Source: Hydractinia symbiolongicarpus
Taxonomy: Eukaryota > Cnidaria > Hydrozoa > Anthoathecata > Hydractiniidae
Direction of reading: 5' to 3'
Assembly: GCF_029227915.1 (NCBI RefSeq)
Contig: NC_079887.1
Span: 23,433,650-23,497,649, forward strand
Length of the DNA stretch: 64,000 bases
The notes beneath the pieces are model-generated. The model had not been told where the DNA came from, searched no databases, and worked only from the letters and a program-made list of their open reading frames with translations. The stretch's first letter is position 1; each line of letters begins with the position of its first letter. The position numbers were made by a program, and so were the translations under genes. Shown in pieces: positions 34,002-46,737 of the stretch.

Positions 34002-37000
34002 TCATGAATTCATGGTTCTGTCACTGGTTTGAAGGAGAGGACAGAAAAGGTCTTGCGCAGGCGCTTTGAGGAAGATTTTGGTATGTTTGTAGCAAAAGAA
34101 AACTCCTGCTTGTGCTGTGAAATGGCCTTGAGACTAAATTTATATATTTATTATTTAAACAGATCACAAAATCTGTAAAACAAAGGTGTGACCTTTGTTT
34201 TACAGATTTTGTGACCTTTGTTTTTATTGAAATTGCAAACATACTTTCTCACAAAAGAAATGACATTTTAATCGCAGCTTAGTACTTGTCACTGTTCTTA
34301 AAACTAACTTAGTGGACAAAACTCTACCTTGCTTTATCCTGACTTTTTTCCATTGATGCAAACGCTGTTGTATATAAAAAAGAAGAATTTAAGATTATAA
34401 ACTCAGCCCACCTTTTCAGCTGAAGAGGAGAGAATTGATTTGACTTGAGCTTCGATATCTCCAAGTTGAGGTAGTATAGTCTCCCACTAAAAAATACGAG
34501 GGGGTCAAAATAACAACATAACGGCAGCTCCTAAAATGTGAAGAATATCAACAGAAAACGGAACCATTTCAATTCTTGCAAAACAACTATACTACGCCTT
34601 CAAACTTAATTTATTCTCACGTCTGGTAAAAATTGCCGACGTAAAATACCATTTGACTGCCTGATTTATTGTCGTCAGCATTCGCGTCGGCAATTACTAA
34701 GTATCAATGTGAATTAAAAAGGCTGTTCTAAAGGAGAAATTAGAAAGGGAATGATTAGGAAAGGGTACTTGGTCCCCAATGACCGGACGTTTATGGACAG
34801 CTTCTTCGCACAGCAACAACAACTCACCAATGATTTGAACGTGTGTCTATCGTAAGATTGAGGTTCCATTAAAAGTAACAAGATGGTGTTGGAATGAGCT
34901 TGAACGTAAAGATGCAACTCCTTCATGTCATCCGTCACCTAGAAGATGGATATCTCAGTTGTAAGAACAGTAGTGTTTCATTTTGTTTACACGACATTTA
35001 AAACTTGCTCCCATTTTCTTATCTGTGTCATAAAAATGAGACCTGGAGGTAATCACACTGTTTCTTAACAGTCGACAAAAACTTAAAGGGCCTGATGAGA
35101 ATAAACAAGGGCGGTTATCTTCAAACACCTAAATATTCGTCAATATGACATCATAATTTATGCGGAATAATAAAAGCGTCAAAAGCTTTGACTGTGTTAA
35201 CTAGATATTGGAGATCATGAGGCTGCAACATTTTTGCTGTCATATTGCTACTACTTAGAATTTAAACATAAAAACGTTCACACGAAATTTTACTTGTTTT
35301 TATACACACCATAGCACAGGGTAGAAAAAACCCTGAAAATATTTTTGGAAAACCATGAATGAAATTTATTTTTATAAAATACATCGCACATTCTCCTTTA
35401 AACACACAAAAATTAAAAATTAGAATTGTTGGTCTAGCTTTACCTCTTCATATGCATATTAGTTATGCAAATTTACATTAGTCCCATGCAAGATAGCAGC
35501 AGGCCTATAAATTGTTTACTTTTTTGTTACAAATGAAACTTCATGTTGTTGACTAGCCTATTAACAGGACGTTAACTTTTGATTACGTGATATTTCCAAC
35601 AGTTGATTCCACAATCTTTTTAGCAACTGCAACATCACGAACCGACCACATTAAACGTGCTCGTGTGGTAGTCAGTTTATATATCTTTCTGCAAGCAGAG
35701 TACAAGAAACAGAAAACTTCACTTAGCATGAGAAAAAAGTGATGTGTTAAGTGATTGTCGAGTCAAGATACTATTGTGCCATTTTAACTGCACTAGCTAA
35801 CTTGGTAGCATTGCTAATAAGTACTAGCCTGGGTGAAGAACCAGAATAATACTGAAAAAGAAATGGATGCACAACTTACCACTATGTCCTCTTGTTCTTT
35901 GTTCTTCTTAGAATCACTGTTTTCTTGACTGTTCGCCCACTTATGATCTGCACTTCCAATGTTTAATTCATCGCTCATTTTTCGTGACATGAGAAACTTT
36001 GGTAAGTCTTTCCGATCACTTAGTTTTTCCTCAACTAAGTCCGTGTTTTCGCTATCTACCATGTTTATATTAACATCATCATGTGAGGGTTTCACCCTAC
36101 TGGTTTCTTCAGTAATTCCACTTAGCCCAACTACATTTAGATTATGTGAGTTTATACTTACACTGGACATGCTATTTAGAAACTCCTCCTGTGGGTCCTT
36201 TTCTGAAACCCGATTGTGCATTTTATTATCACCCTCAGAGAATGGGAGACCATGTTTCTCAACACATGTATGCCTAATTCCATATCGGTCCAAGCTGCTT
36301 GTATCATCTGATTTTCTAGGTAAACGCGATTCCATGTTACTACTAAAAATAGCAGATAGCTCTTCGTTTATCAGATAACGACATTGGCAGACCTGTTCGC
36401 TTTTAACTGATGATGTTAAGTCCGTGGAAGAATTTCCTAATGAATCCATCAACTCCTGACTTTCATCAGACCAAAGAGAATCTTTACTTGTGAAAGAGGT
36501 TTTTGGGATTTCTGTTTTTGTTTTCAGCTTTTTTACATGTTTCATTTTCTTTAGCGCAGAATCTATTCGACGTGTTTTGTTTTTGTACGGAGACAAATAT
36601 GATGTTTCTAAAAGTTGTTCATATTGTGCGGGTGTGACATATACTTGTAAAATTCGAACACCAAACGGCCAATCAAAACCTGAAAGGAATGCAATAAACA
36701 AACAGTTACATGTGAGAATTATGACAACATAAGTTAGATGCTGAAAAACAATTGCTGCTATAAATGACACTCTGAATAATTAAGCGTTATCATTCATGTA
36801 AATTAGTTCTAAATATCAAACTGGATAGGCAAAAACAACTTTTATTGCCACACACCTTGATAAAACCCCCAAACAACACCTAATTTGTTTTAATTACATG
36901 ACGTTATGCATTAATTTGCATAATTATCAAAACTTTTAAGTCAAAAATCTTGAGAATCAATCAAGATTTAAAAAAAAATGAAAAATATTATAGAAAATTT

Positions 37001-40000
37001 TTCAAGCTCTTTTCATATGAATCAAATTTATTTTCTAAAATTATGTTTATTTTTTTTTTAACTGAAACAACAAGTAACAACCATCTGCGACAACAATAAC
37101 AAAAGCCTTCAAATTTTGCTTCAACACTCAGCAATTGCTGAATTACGATTTACTTTGGCAAATATATTGCTGAACTCAGTTGCCACTTTGATATTGTTCC
37201 ATAATTCTATAATATTCTTTTTTACCCAAAAATATAACAACAATTAACAACTAACGAAAAAAACAACAAACTTTGTTGTTTTAATGCCCCAGATGATTAG
37301 CCGCAACAGGTTCACTAAGATAGACAACAGTAGCGAATGTTGTTAGAAAGGTAGAAGTAAAAACTTGAGTAAATGAGTTCAGTCAATAGCTCATAATGGC
37401 AGAGTGACCAGTGGCTAGCCATGAGACACAATCTCAGAAAAACACAAACAAGGGATTTCAAGTAAGGGTGATGGGCGTGGTGCAATTTATTATTTTCCAT
37501 ATATTTAATTCAATTTAATATAAATTTAATGTGGCCTTGTTTCATATACAAATTGTCTGAAACTATAATACTGCCGAAAAAAAATACTGAAGCCATTGCT
37601 GTATTTGCTGTCAAAGGTATGCCAAAGTAAATTCTTAATTTTTAGCTAATAATTGTTTAAGAAAATCTCTTGAAATGACTTAACAATCACGATATGTCAA
37701 AAGCAATTTCTGTTATTTCAAAATAATTCATACCTGGATAATATACAGATGCTGGATGCTAAAAAATAAGAGATAGGCACATAATCATACAACAAAGTTT
37801 TATTGGTAATTTACATTCAACTTGTTAGAGGTCTTAAGGGTACTGGTAATGGTATTAAAGGTTACTTCCCGCGAAAAATAAAGGTAATTGCATACGAAAG
37901 AGCATGAAAGGTTGTCTAGGAATTCGAATATTTTTTTAAAAATTCTTGATTGGTACTTTAGAATTTGGACTAAGAAGATTCACTAATTACATGGCATGAT
38001 GTCATGAGTATGCTCTGCAAGGGGGTTAATTTAATAAGCCATATAGAGTGAAAAGTGTTTTCTGGCCGTTCACTTTGACGCGTTTTAAAAATATTACATA
38101 AATTTTAATATTTAGTTACCATAATTATGCTTAATGTATACTCATGACGTCATAATTTCGCAAAATTAGCACAACCTTTAAGACAAATATCCCAAGAACG
38201 GATAAAGATTTTTCAAAAAAATAAAAAGATTTCTAGAGAACTTTCAAAGATCTTTCTGATGAGCTTAACTTAATTTTTCGCGGGAGGTAATTTTAAAGAC
38301 CCTATCTTAATATATGAAAACGAGATTTTTAACTGTGTTACAGGCCACAAAATTTTGTCATTGGTGGGAATGGAGCTTCGTTCATCACAATTTTACCTAA
38401 AGCCAACAGCAGAGCTTAAAATAAATATTTTATTCCAGGTGGCCACCATCACCACCAAGAATTTTTGGTTAATTCGATTTCTTTCTTTTTTTTTGAGAGG
38501 GGGGGGGGTCAAGAAAAGCCTGCATAGTAATGAGTCTTTTTTGCAGAAGGTGTAAAATATCTAATTACAAGGGTTAAATTGCCTTATGTTAATTACAGTG
38601 TCAAATTATATTATTTCTCATTTTCTCGTAAATTTGAGAAGTTTGAAGACTTTTAATCAAAGAATAACACTACTTTATAAAAAAAATTCTTTAACTCCTG
38701 TTTGATAGGATTTATTAGGGTTAAGACAAGGTGACAGCCTACAACTAGGGTATTGATTACTAAAATACTGATAACGAAAGAAAGAAACTTATTTTACTCC
38801 TTAGTCAAATTAGACTCACATATTTTGAGCAGGTCAAAGATCAATTTTACAACAAACTAAATCTGTACTAATTCTTGCTTAAGTCAGGATGGCCTATGCA
38901 TTTACAAGGTTCCTCTACATCTTTCTTTTTGCCAGTCAATGCTGTTTTTCTATTTCGAGAAATGACCAAAAACTGCCATTTTGCTATAAGAATATGAGCA
39001 TGGTTGTAGCTACGATCCTTGGTCGGCATATCAGCATCACACTATTGATGTTGGTCACAAATATCTGAATTACTATTAGTAACAAACATCGTAGCATGAA
39101 CTTGCGGCAAGTGAAAAATAAAGTAAATAATAAAAATTTTAACACTCTTGGCTAACAAAAAACCGTATACACTATTTAAAGGTCGAGGTAACATTGGGAT
39201 AACAGAACGATTGTTGGTGTTGTATGGTTTAAGTTTAAGTTTTCTTCCAAAACTTTGCCTAGACTGGCTCCTTCTCTCATACTCACATATTTCAAATTGC
39301 TAAAAGTAAATACTGTTTCAATCGATCTACGATATAAGAAGTGGTATTATTGAAGATATTATTTCGGTTTGTCTGTTCAGTATTCATATTACTGTGGAAA
39401 GTTTATCATTTCTTGAACATGATAGTTTAGTAGGGGACGTTTCGGGAGATCCTTCGATGATGGGAGAAGGATCTCCCGAAACGTCGCCTACTAAACTATC
39501 ATGTTCAAGAAATGATAAACTTTCCACAGTAATAAGGAGTGGTCTTCATCCAGAAGTTTTGTGAATCTTTTTTAGAAGAAAATTTCGTTCCTCAAAAAAC
39601 AGAAATTCCAACAAGAAAAATAAAACATCAACATTTCCCATAACTAAATGCTAAAAAAACAGTACACAAAAAACAGTTTTAAAAATTGTATGCTTTATGC
39701 TTGTTCATAACTTTTTATGGACTAATATTATTAACATTTATAGAAAAAATCAAAAGGGTTTAATTTAGAAATTAAAAAGATTTTTTTTTCAAATATTTTT
39801 GACACTTGAAATACAGATTCTCAACCAATCTGAAAGGAGTTTTAGCTTAATAAAGCACAGCCATAGCGAAATAATAAACTGACTTACATTGTTTTGGTTG
39901 GGTTTTAGTAACTGTAAATAATGAGCCAATTCAACTGGGAGTTGTGAGCAAATCAACCTGCAAATAGTTTTTTTTTGCAAATTTAAACAAATAACAATCA

Positions 40001-43000
40001 TTTCAGCAACCTAACTTTTTTACATTGTTAAAAACATATAGATGGGTCAGCATTCACATTGACAGTAGGAGAGACTGGTAAAGTAATTGGAAATAACACA
40101 CAGCATAGTCATAACATGGACAACTGCTATAAGCTGTTTGTGAGTAGGACACAAAAAATATTCAGGCTTACCGAGATTCAGAAAAAAGACATCCACTATA
40201 GACATTATCCCTTCTTTGACAAGCTTGTAAAATCTGACAAACATTCATGTACACCATACTGCTTAACTAAAAAAAATATTTAAATTTTAATAAACACACA
40301 AACAAACAAAGTTTCTAAAACAAAAAAATCTGGTCAAGTAGTGCCATTGATAAGTTAATTGTAAGATAAGCTTGGCTATTACGTCATTGGCAAATTTTGA
40401 TTCAAAGCAGAGGTAAAAATATAAAAACATTATAGCAACTAACACAAAGAATGTGTCAAAATTTGTAAATTTGTAAAGTATTGTTGGGAGAGATAAGGTT
40501 TACAGCTATCCCAGTCATGGTATGACCATAAAGTCACTTTAACTTTAAAATTTATGAGGACCACAGCTCACAAAGGCATAGGGTTGCACAGTTTATATTT
40601 AAAATAAGATCAACTTGTAAGGCCTTGTTCACTCTTTTTTCCAGTATAACAACCATAAAAGTATAATACATAGGGATTACTTTGTTAAATGTCACAGCTT
40701 GAAGACGATCAAAAATTGACGCAATGATCATGCCATAACTTTGAGCAAAGGCAAGGTAACTACTACTGATCAAATCCAATTCCAGTAAAAAATCTTCCTT
40801 TAAGCCACATCTCTAAAACAGTAATATTCATTTGTTGTTTTAAACCTAAAAAACTCTTTACATGGACCAATTTATTTGAGTCTCATAGTTCGACTTTCTT
40901 GCTTGGTATCCACTTTTATTATTTAGTCTATAAAGTATTTTTTATCTTTTTGCAACACTTTTTATTAACAAAAAAACACTAGGTTGCCATCTTTTTATTG
41001 AGTCAAATTTGAGGACCAACACTTAAATGTTAGATGGCGCAGGGTTCAAATTAGAAAGATAAGTCAGTTCGCAAAAATTTGCTGACTGTAGAGAAGAAAA
41101 CCTCTTCGCATATGTCTTGGAGCGTCAAGGCCACTTGCAATTTATCCCTTGATAATATTTAGTTTATTGCAGCAACCGTTATAGAAATAGGTGAAACAAA
41201 CGATTGATGAAGAAATGGGATTCGCAATTTAAACACTTCTTTTGTAAAATGATTCGCAAAGACAACATTTCGATTCACTGATATTACAGTTAATACTTTG
41301 CTACTAGAACAGGCTTTATTTCATATCAACAAGCACAATATATGTTCCAAGGAGTAAAAGAAGTATAACGTTACCCTACCTGACGTAAATGATGCAAAGA
41401 GCCATGATAGAAAGTAAAAACATTCACAAATCTTTCCAGCTTTTTAAGCAGAAAACCATCTGGAATGTTGTTGACAGAAGAACCAAGTAACTAAACAAAA
41501 AAAAATTAAGTTTGACATACATCCTCAGAAAATAAGTGACTTTTTAATGTCAAGAACGTATTGGTAAAAGCTTGATAAGTCTTAAACCTAAGTTCTAAAA
41601 CCATGTATACTACTAAAAATCACTTACTATGAGATAATGAGACTGTTTTATTATTGCAAACTTGGTTTTTTCTAAGCAAATTATCTTTGGGATTGCACCA
41701 GTCAGACTTTCAGTAAATGCTACCATTCCAACTAACTGGCCGAAGAGAAGATAAATATCATCTGTATCTCCAAGCTAGAGAGACACATTGTAAACAATTC
41801 ATTAATTGAAAAATTAAAAATATGACTTTAATGTGACACAACTGTAAAGTGATTGACGATTATGTAAAAAAGCAATATTCATCCCTGTGTATTTATCTCG
41901 TGTTTTTAATGAATTATCGTTTCGTTCCGCCATTTATAACTAATCACTAATTTATTTTCACGCATGTTAGCCATTCAATTAGTTTTTATTTCTCTAGGGT
42001 TTTATGTAGCATTGTATCTCGTCAAACTAGTTTTTACGTTTTTTCTCGTTTTTCGTTCAGTCACTAGTTGACTATGAAGTAGTCGAATCAATCAAGTTTC
42101 AATTTTTCTCACTGGCTCACTATACTATTCCAGTACACACTCTTGGCCAGCTGGTAGGTTTTTTCGTGTTTTTCTTGTTTTTTCTTTTTTCGCTTTTTGC
42201 AGGTTTTGTGTGTGTCTTTGCCCTTTCAGTGTTTGTCAGGCCTTTAGGTTAGTTAATCTTTGTAAAATCATTTTATTATTTTTAGTTTGAACATTACATT
42301 ACACAATCATCATCAAAACTGTGTTATATACATTGTGAACAGAACCCCCACATCTGTGCGAGTGGACCTACAACAACTGGTTTTTAAAATATTATACATA
42401 AAATTTGTGTTTGACACTTGAATTAAAAAGTGTGCAGCAAGAAAAAACATTGTCCCAGAAAATAGAACAAGATTTCTTGTCTTTAATCAGCAATATATCC
42501 AACAGGATTTTGATATAAGTACAAAATCATACTAAGGTAAAAAAATTACTTAAACAACCAAATTGCTCCCATGATGTCTATGGCTCTTAAAAAGAGAAAA
42601 AGAAAAGGTAAATATTATACTATAATAAAAGACAGTTTGCATCTCTGGAAAATGCTGACATAGAAGAACTTACATGGTTAACCTACCCACTTCCACACCC
42701 CTTTGTGAGTGCTGTTGCAGAGAATTTTTGACTATTGATTTTTAAGAGAAAAGCAACTGAAATTTAAGCTTTTAATGCTCATGTTTGGATAGTTCGTTAG
42801 CGTATATTAAAGAATGAATCATGATTAGTAGCATTGAAGCCATGTGTGACCTTGTAGTTGGAAAGTGGCCTTGTGGAGTCTGTAGGTAAAGGGTTGGTAG
42901 AAACTCATTTTTTTGCAGACTTGTAAGCATTAGGTACATAAGAAGTGCAGTGGTATTCAGTTTGTATTTTTCAGTTTACAAGCGTTGCAAAGTTGAGATT

Positions 43001-44139
43001 ATGTACAACAGTGGCTCGTTAGAGATAGTTGAGAACATGTTACTTATGTGATATGTTGGGTACTAAAAAGAATAGTGGAAGATGTGCTACTTGCAGGATA
43101 GTTTCTGCTTCGCAAAGTTGAGAGAGTTACTTCCTTTGTTGAATAGCAGAATCATGTCAATTGAGATAAAAGGTAGGTTGTAGGAGGCCTGTGTAAGAAG
43201 TGTTATGTTGTAACATAGTGAGACATGGACAGTGAAGCATGCAAATCTTCACTGTTTAGAAAGGAATGGGGTTAGAATGGTTAGGTGGATGTGTAATGCC
43301 GGTTTGAGAAAGAAAGTTAAGGAACGGACTGGGGATCCATAGCATTAAAGATGTTAACCAAATAACAAGATTGAGTTAGTTTGGACACTTGGAAAGAATG
43401 GAGGATGATAGTTTGGTAAGAAAATGTAGAGACTTGATAGGGCCCAGAGTAAACCAAGAAAGAGTTAGCAGTAAGCAATATGGACAGAATTGATGCAGAA
43501 GAGTTTGAGCTGAGATTGAGCACAGTCTAGATCAGATTGAAAAGCAGTCATTAACTATAGAATGATGATAATGACAATGAGTATAATAAATATATAATTG
43601 CTTAAACAGGTTCTGAGACTTTTGAATACAGTGCATTAAGTTTTGCATCTGCTGCAATTTATGCCCAAGTTTTTAAGATGATTGATCTTTAAAGATTGAT
43701 CTTCACAACGTAAAAAATTCTTTTTATGTTGCAACAAATAAACTGATGCTGCACAATTAGAGACAGTATATTGGTAAAACAATCAATTGGCACTTTGTTT
43801 ATTTCTGTAACATGAAAAAAGCATTTAAAAGTGTAAAATGTTCCCCTTAATGCCCAATTGAAAATTTTAACTTGTAAACAAAACATTGCTTATATAAGAA
43901 ATACAAGGACAATTGGAAAGACCCATCAAAAATTCTATAGGGAATTGTTGACATTGTTAAGATCATGCCCTTGGCCATGGATACTTAACAGCAGTGATCA
44001 CAATGCTTAAAAATTGTTTATCTTGCATACTTACTGGTTTCGGGTGGCAAAACAAGACAGCATCTTCCAAAGTTTCATATTCGCTCTGTATTGCATTGCA
44101 GTCATAAATAAAAAATATATCTTCTTGTTCATCTGACAT
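34002..44139 (-). CDS. HPS4: HPS4-like protein, BLOC-3 subunit (longin-domain family with CCZ1 and INTU)
   Basis: HPS4 pairs with HPS1 in BLOC-3, the Rab32/38 exchange factor for lysosome-related organelles. Minus-strand exons: 44035-44139, 41628-41774, 41380-41490, 40681-40812, 40172-40233, 39888-39957, 37734-37758, 35880-36679, 34828-34938, 34412-34486, 34328-34364, 34002-34105; sum 1779 nt, 592 residues (the human protein is about 700). The N-terminal longin part is clear: DIFFIYDC, LLFGQLVGMVAFTES (about 45-60), KTKFAIIKQSHYLI, then NVFTFYHGSL, ILQACQRRDNVYSGCLFSES and LICSQLPVELA. Exon 8 (residues 218-484) begins with FDWPFGVRILQVYVTPAQYE and then is a long Ser/Asp-rich linker. Exon 9 (MKELHLYVQAHSNTILLLLM) starts the C-terminal longin part. 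All junctions keep phase, including the 25-nt exon 7. The last two exons are the least certain. Confidence 0.88.
34165..34213. repeat. 23-bp perfect inverted repeat, 3-nt loop (HPS4 intron)
   Basis: Arms 34165-34187 and 34191-34213 are exact complements (CACAAAATCTGTAAAACAAA, then GGT). The loop is GTG. It lies in the short intron between the last two HPS4 exons. Confidence 0.9.
34631..34695. repeat. 65-bp palindromic micro-element in HPS4 intron
   Basis: The ends AATTGCCGACG (34631-34641) and CGTCGGCAATT (34685-34695) are exact complements. The left end plus GTAAAATAC recurs at about 9573 (AATTGCCGGCGTAAAATAC). It looks like a tiny MITE. Confidence 0.6.
39387..39534. repeat. 69-bp near-perfect inverted repeat with 10-nt loop (HPS4 intron)
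   Basis: Arms 39387-39455 and 39466-39534 are complementary except for one mismatch (GGGGACG versus CGTCGCC at about 39433-39439 and 39482-39488). The loop is GATGATGGGA. It includes GAAGGATCTCCCGAAACGTC on both strands. It lies in the intron between HPS4 exons 6 and 7, so it would be transcribed within that pre-mRNA and fold into a long RNA hairpin. The near-identity of the arms implies recent formation or conversion. Confidence 0.95.
42830..43590 (+). mobile_element. Old, decayed LINE copy 3 (in HPS4 intron 1)
   Basis: Longer than the other copies: it includes a zinc-finger-like stretch before the tail (KWPCGVCRKGVG near 42860) and then the decayed LINE C-terminus (MVRWMCNAG near 43275), ending in an imperfect GATGATAATGA tail. 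It carries many stops and frameshifts. It lies in the intron between HPS4 exons 1 and 2, antisense to the gene. Confidence 0.75.
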
Positions 44140-46077
44140 TATTGATTTAATTTTTTTTTTCAACTAAAATATATTAAAAACATTAACTAAACTGCATTGT
44201 TAACAGTCTGGATTTCGCAAGCAGAAAATTGGATTTTTAGGCATTCTCATTGGCAAGAGCAAAAATCGAGTTTTAAGAAGCATTGGACATGATTATATAT
44301 CTAACTCCTACAATACAGTTGAATCATTATGTATACTGATTTTGTATTTGTGTAAAATCATGTTTACGCAAAAAGTCATTGCTACCTGTTTTATTTTATT
44401 TTGAAAACAATGTTTTGATCAGAATTACATGTTTTAATTTCTGCGCATGCAGCTGAAAATAGTTCTGTAACTTGTGCATTGCTACCAGTTCTTGTTTGTT
44501 TTATCACATGAACACTGTTTTTATACTCACTTCAATTTTTATGCATGCAGCTGAAAACACTAGCTTCAATAACTTGCTCATTGCTACATGTTTATTTTGG
44601 AAACACTGTTTAAACTCACTTGCCTTAATTTTTGTGCATGCAGTTGAAAATCAAATTCATTGAAATTCATTAAAAATTTCTATATGTAGAAAACATTTTT
44701 GTATATATACAAGTTCTCAAAAAATAAAAAAATAAAACATCAAAAAATACAATCATGCTGAATTAAAATCAATGTCACTTTCATTGCTCCCTTTTTTGTT
44801 TAGATACGCAACAATGCCAAAAAAGCATTTCCATTGTACTTTTCATTCAGAAACTTTTAAAATACAATCTAAAAAAGCATTTTTATTGCCGCTTTTTGTT
44901 TACAAACTTTTAAAATGCAATCTGAAGAAACATTTCTATCTCTGCTTTTCGTTTTTAAACTTTTAAAATGCAATCTAAAAAAGCATATCTATCACCTCTC
45001 TCCGTTCTTAAACTTTTAAAATGTAATCTAAAAAAGCCTTTCTATCGCCGCAGACAAATTTAACTTTTTTAGACAAATGACATTTCGTAAAAATACAATT
45101 GCGTCCATGCCCAAACAGTATATACCAAGCAAAAACTGCGAATATGCTTTTTTTAGCTTGATAAAACCTGAATGAAAGACTTTTTTGAAAAATAAAATAA
45201 AATTAAATTATTCTGGCTATAAAAATCGTGGAGCTCGCGAAACACGATCCTTCGCGGAGATAAAATTTCTAGTGTGGTGGCCACGATAGAATGTTTGAAT
45301 GTTTTTTGATATATACATAAAGACCTCGTAGTTCATGTGCATCACGCTCGTTACACAACATCATGTTAACAGACCTTTTCACATTACATCATCATCAGTG
45401 TGTCAAACTGTCAACAAAGAAAAAAATGGTCAATTAAATCTTTTTGGAGAAATGTAACTGTAGCTGAATTTAATAAATCATTTGTATAAAGTTATTCCAA
45501 TTGTTATTGAAAGAGAAGGACAAGCATCCAGAAATTAAAATAATGTTTTTATTTTGTTTGTTTCAATTTCCCACTTAACAAAATTTAAGAAAATTGTTTG
45601 CGCCATTTTTAAGAGTTGTTATACATACCTTTTATGTGCGAAATATAACATTTAGCTTAAAATTAAAATTCAATCTATGGTTTGGTAAAAAACGAGAATC
45701 AGAAAACATAACATTTCTAAATCAGAAAACATAACATTTCTAAACGAATGATTCAACATTGGTGATTGGGAGAAAATTTAAGCTTTATTAAATTTAATTT
45801 AATTTTCTTTCGTCCATCTCTTGACGAATATAACAATCAAATACAACAATTGGACACACAAAGTTCACATGAGCTAATTAAATTTCGGGAACAAGACATG
45901 AAATCTATTGTTTTCAACATGCAAAACTAACTCACGTATTTAACAATGTAAGTTCTAACATTACCTAAAGCTCTTGCAAAGTTGATGACTATCGCCTCAT
46001 GTAAAGTTACATTCAAGTGGTACTGTAAACATATCTTTTTATTTTTACCCTTAACGGTTAACAAAATACAATAACAA
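44140..46077. other. No gene supported, except a repeat at 44820-45060
   Basis: 5' flank of HPS4. A minus-strand stretch at about 45965-46021 (YHLNVTLHEAIVINFARALG) has good AG and GT sites but does not join in frame to the nearby 46078-46182 exon, so it was not called. A possible alternative exon remains open. Confidence 0.4.
44820..45060 (+). repeat. 53-bp tandem repeat array, diverged copy 3
   Basis: Four to five units of the same 53-bp repeat as 12641-12820 (TTTTAAAATGCAATCTAAAAAAGC, ATTTCTATCGCCGC). The rest of the element is not recognisable, so this is an old or partial copy. Confidence 0.75.
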
Positions 46078-46737
46078 TCAATTATTATGTGCTGTACCAA
46101 AAATATTGCCTTCAGGAATTGGACTGAATGCCCATGCTTGGTGGGCACTTCTTAAACCTTTGGCAATATTTTGCAGCACAGCCTAAGGTAATCAAAATCA
46201 AACAACAACATAAATTTAATATTTCTTGCAAGCGTTGTCAGAGTTCCTTTTTGGTTGATAAAATCTTTAAACTTTGTTTACAATAATTAAAATTTATCTT
46301 CTAGGATTGATTAACTGCTAGATTTTAAAGCATAAGATGATAAGTGTTTTTTGTTCATTAAATAAAGGTTTGCTGGTATTTAGCACAAACTATTTTTTCT
46401 TGTGTTGATCTTCCTTTCTAGGCAGGATTACTAATGAGAATCACTTGGCAGTAGGGTTCGTGCATGGATGATGGTGCAGTAAACATAGAAAGATGACATT
46501 AAATGCTGAAACTGGACATTAAAAAAAGTAACATGGCATACAAATTTTTTTGTCAAAACAAACCAATTTCCTCTACTCTTCCTCTATTTAAGCAATTCAT
46601 GCAACTCTAAAAAGAGATATAACAACATTCTAAAGCATACCCTAAATAAACCCAAATTATACTATTTCAAACTTCACCAACGAGCAGTGTAGCGGGGGTA
46701 CCATTTTTTGTTTATTCTCGTGATTCCCGGCAAACAT
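46078..46737 (-). CDS. Possible small two-exon gene, about 54 residues
   Basis: Exon 46678-46737 (ATG at 46737; a second ATG at 46704) ends TTG|GTGAAG in phase 0 and joins exon 46078-46182 (after a CCTTAG acceptor), which encodes AVLQNIAKGLRSAHQAWAFS and PIPEGNIFGTAHNN before TGA. The second exon looks convincingly coding; the first is a guess from splice and start signals. The product would be a small soluble protein of unknown function. A plus-strand frame starting at 46774 (MPAFFETNLPPKYFFKEI) diverges from the same region and could be another first exon sharing a promoter, but it lacks a good donor. Confidence 0.35.

Noticed and set aside
35959-36378. 139-codon plus-strand frame
   Set aside because: Antisense to the large HPS4 exon, whose ends and phase are fixed by splice sites.
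39387-39534. Intact hammerhead ribozyme
   Set aside because: The GAAAC and GTC parts are suggestive, but no CUGANGA box lies at the correct spacing before a stem II on either strand, so only a resemblance is noted.
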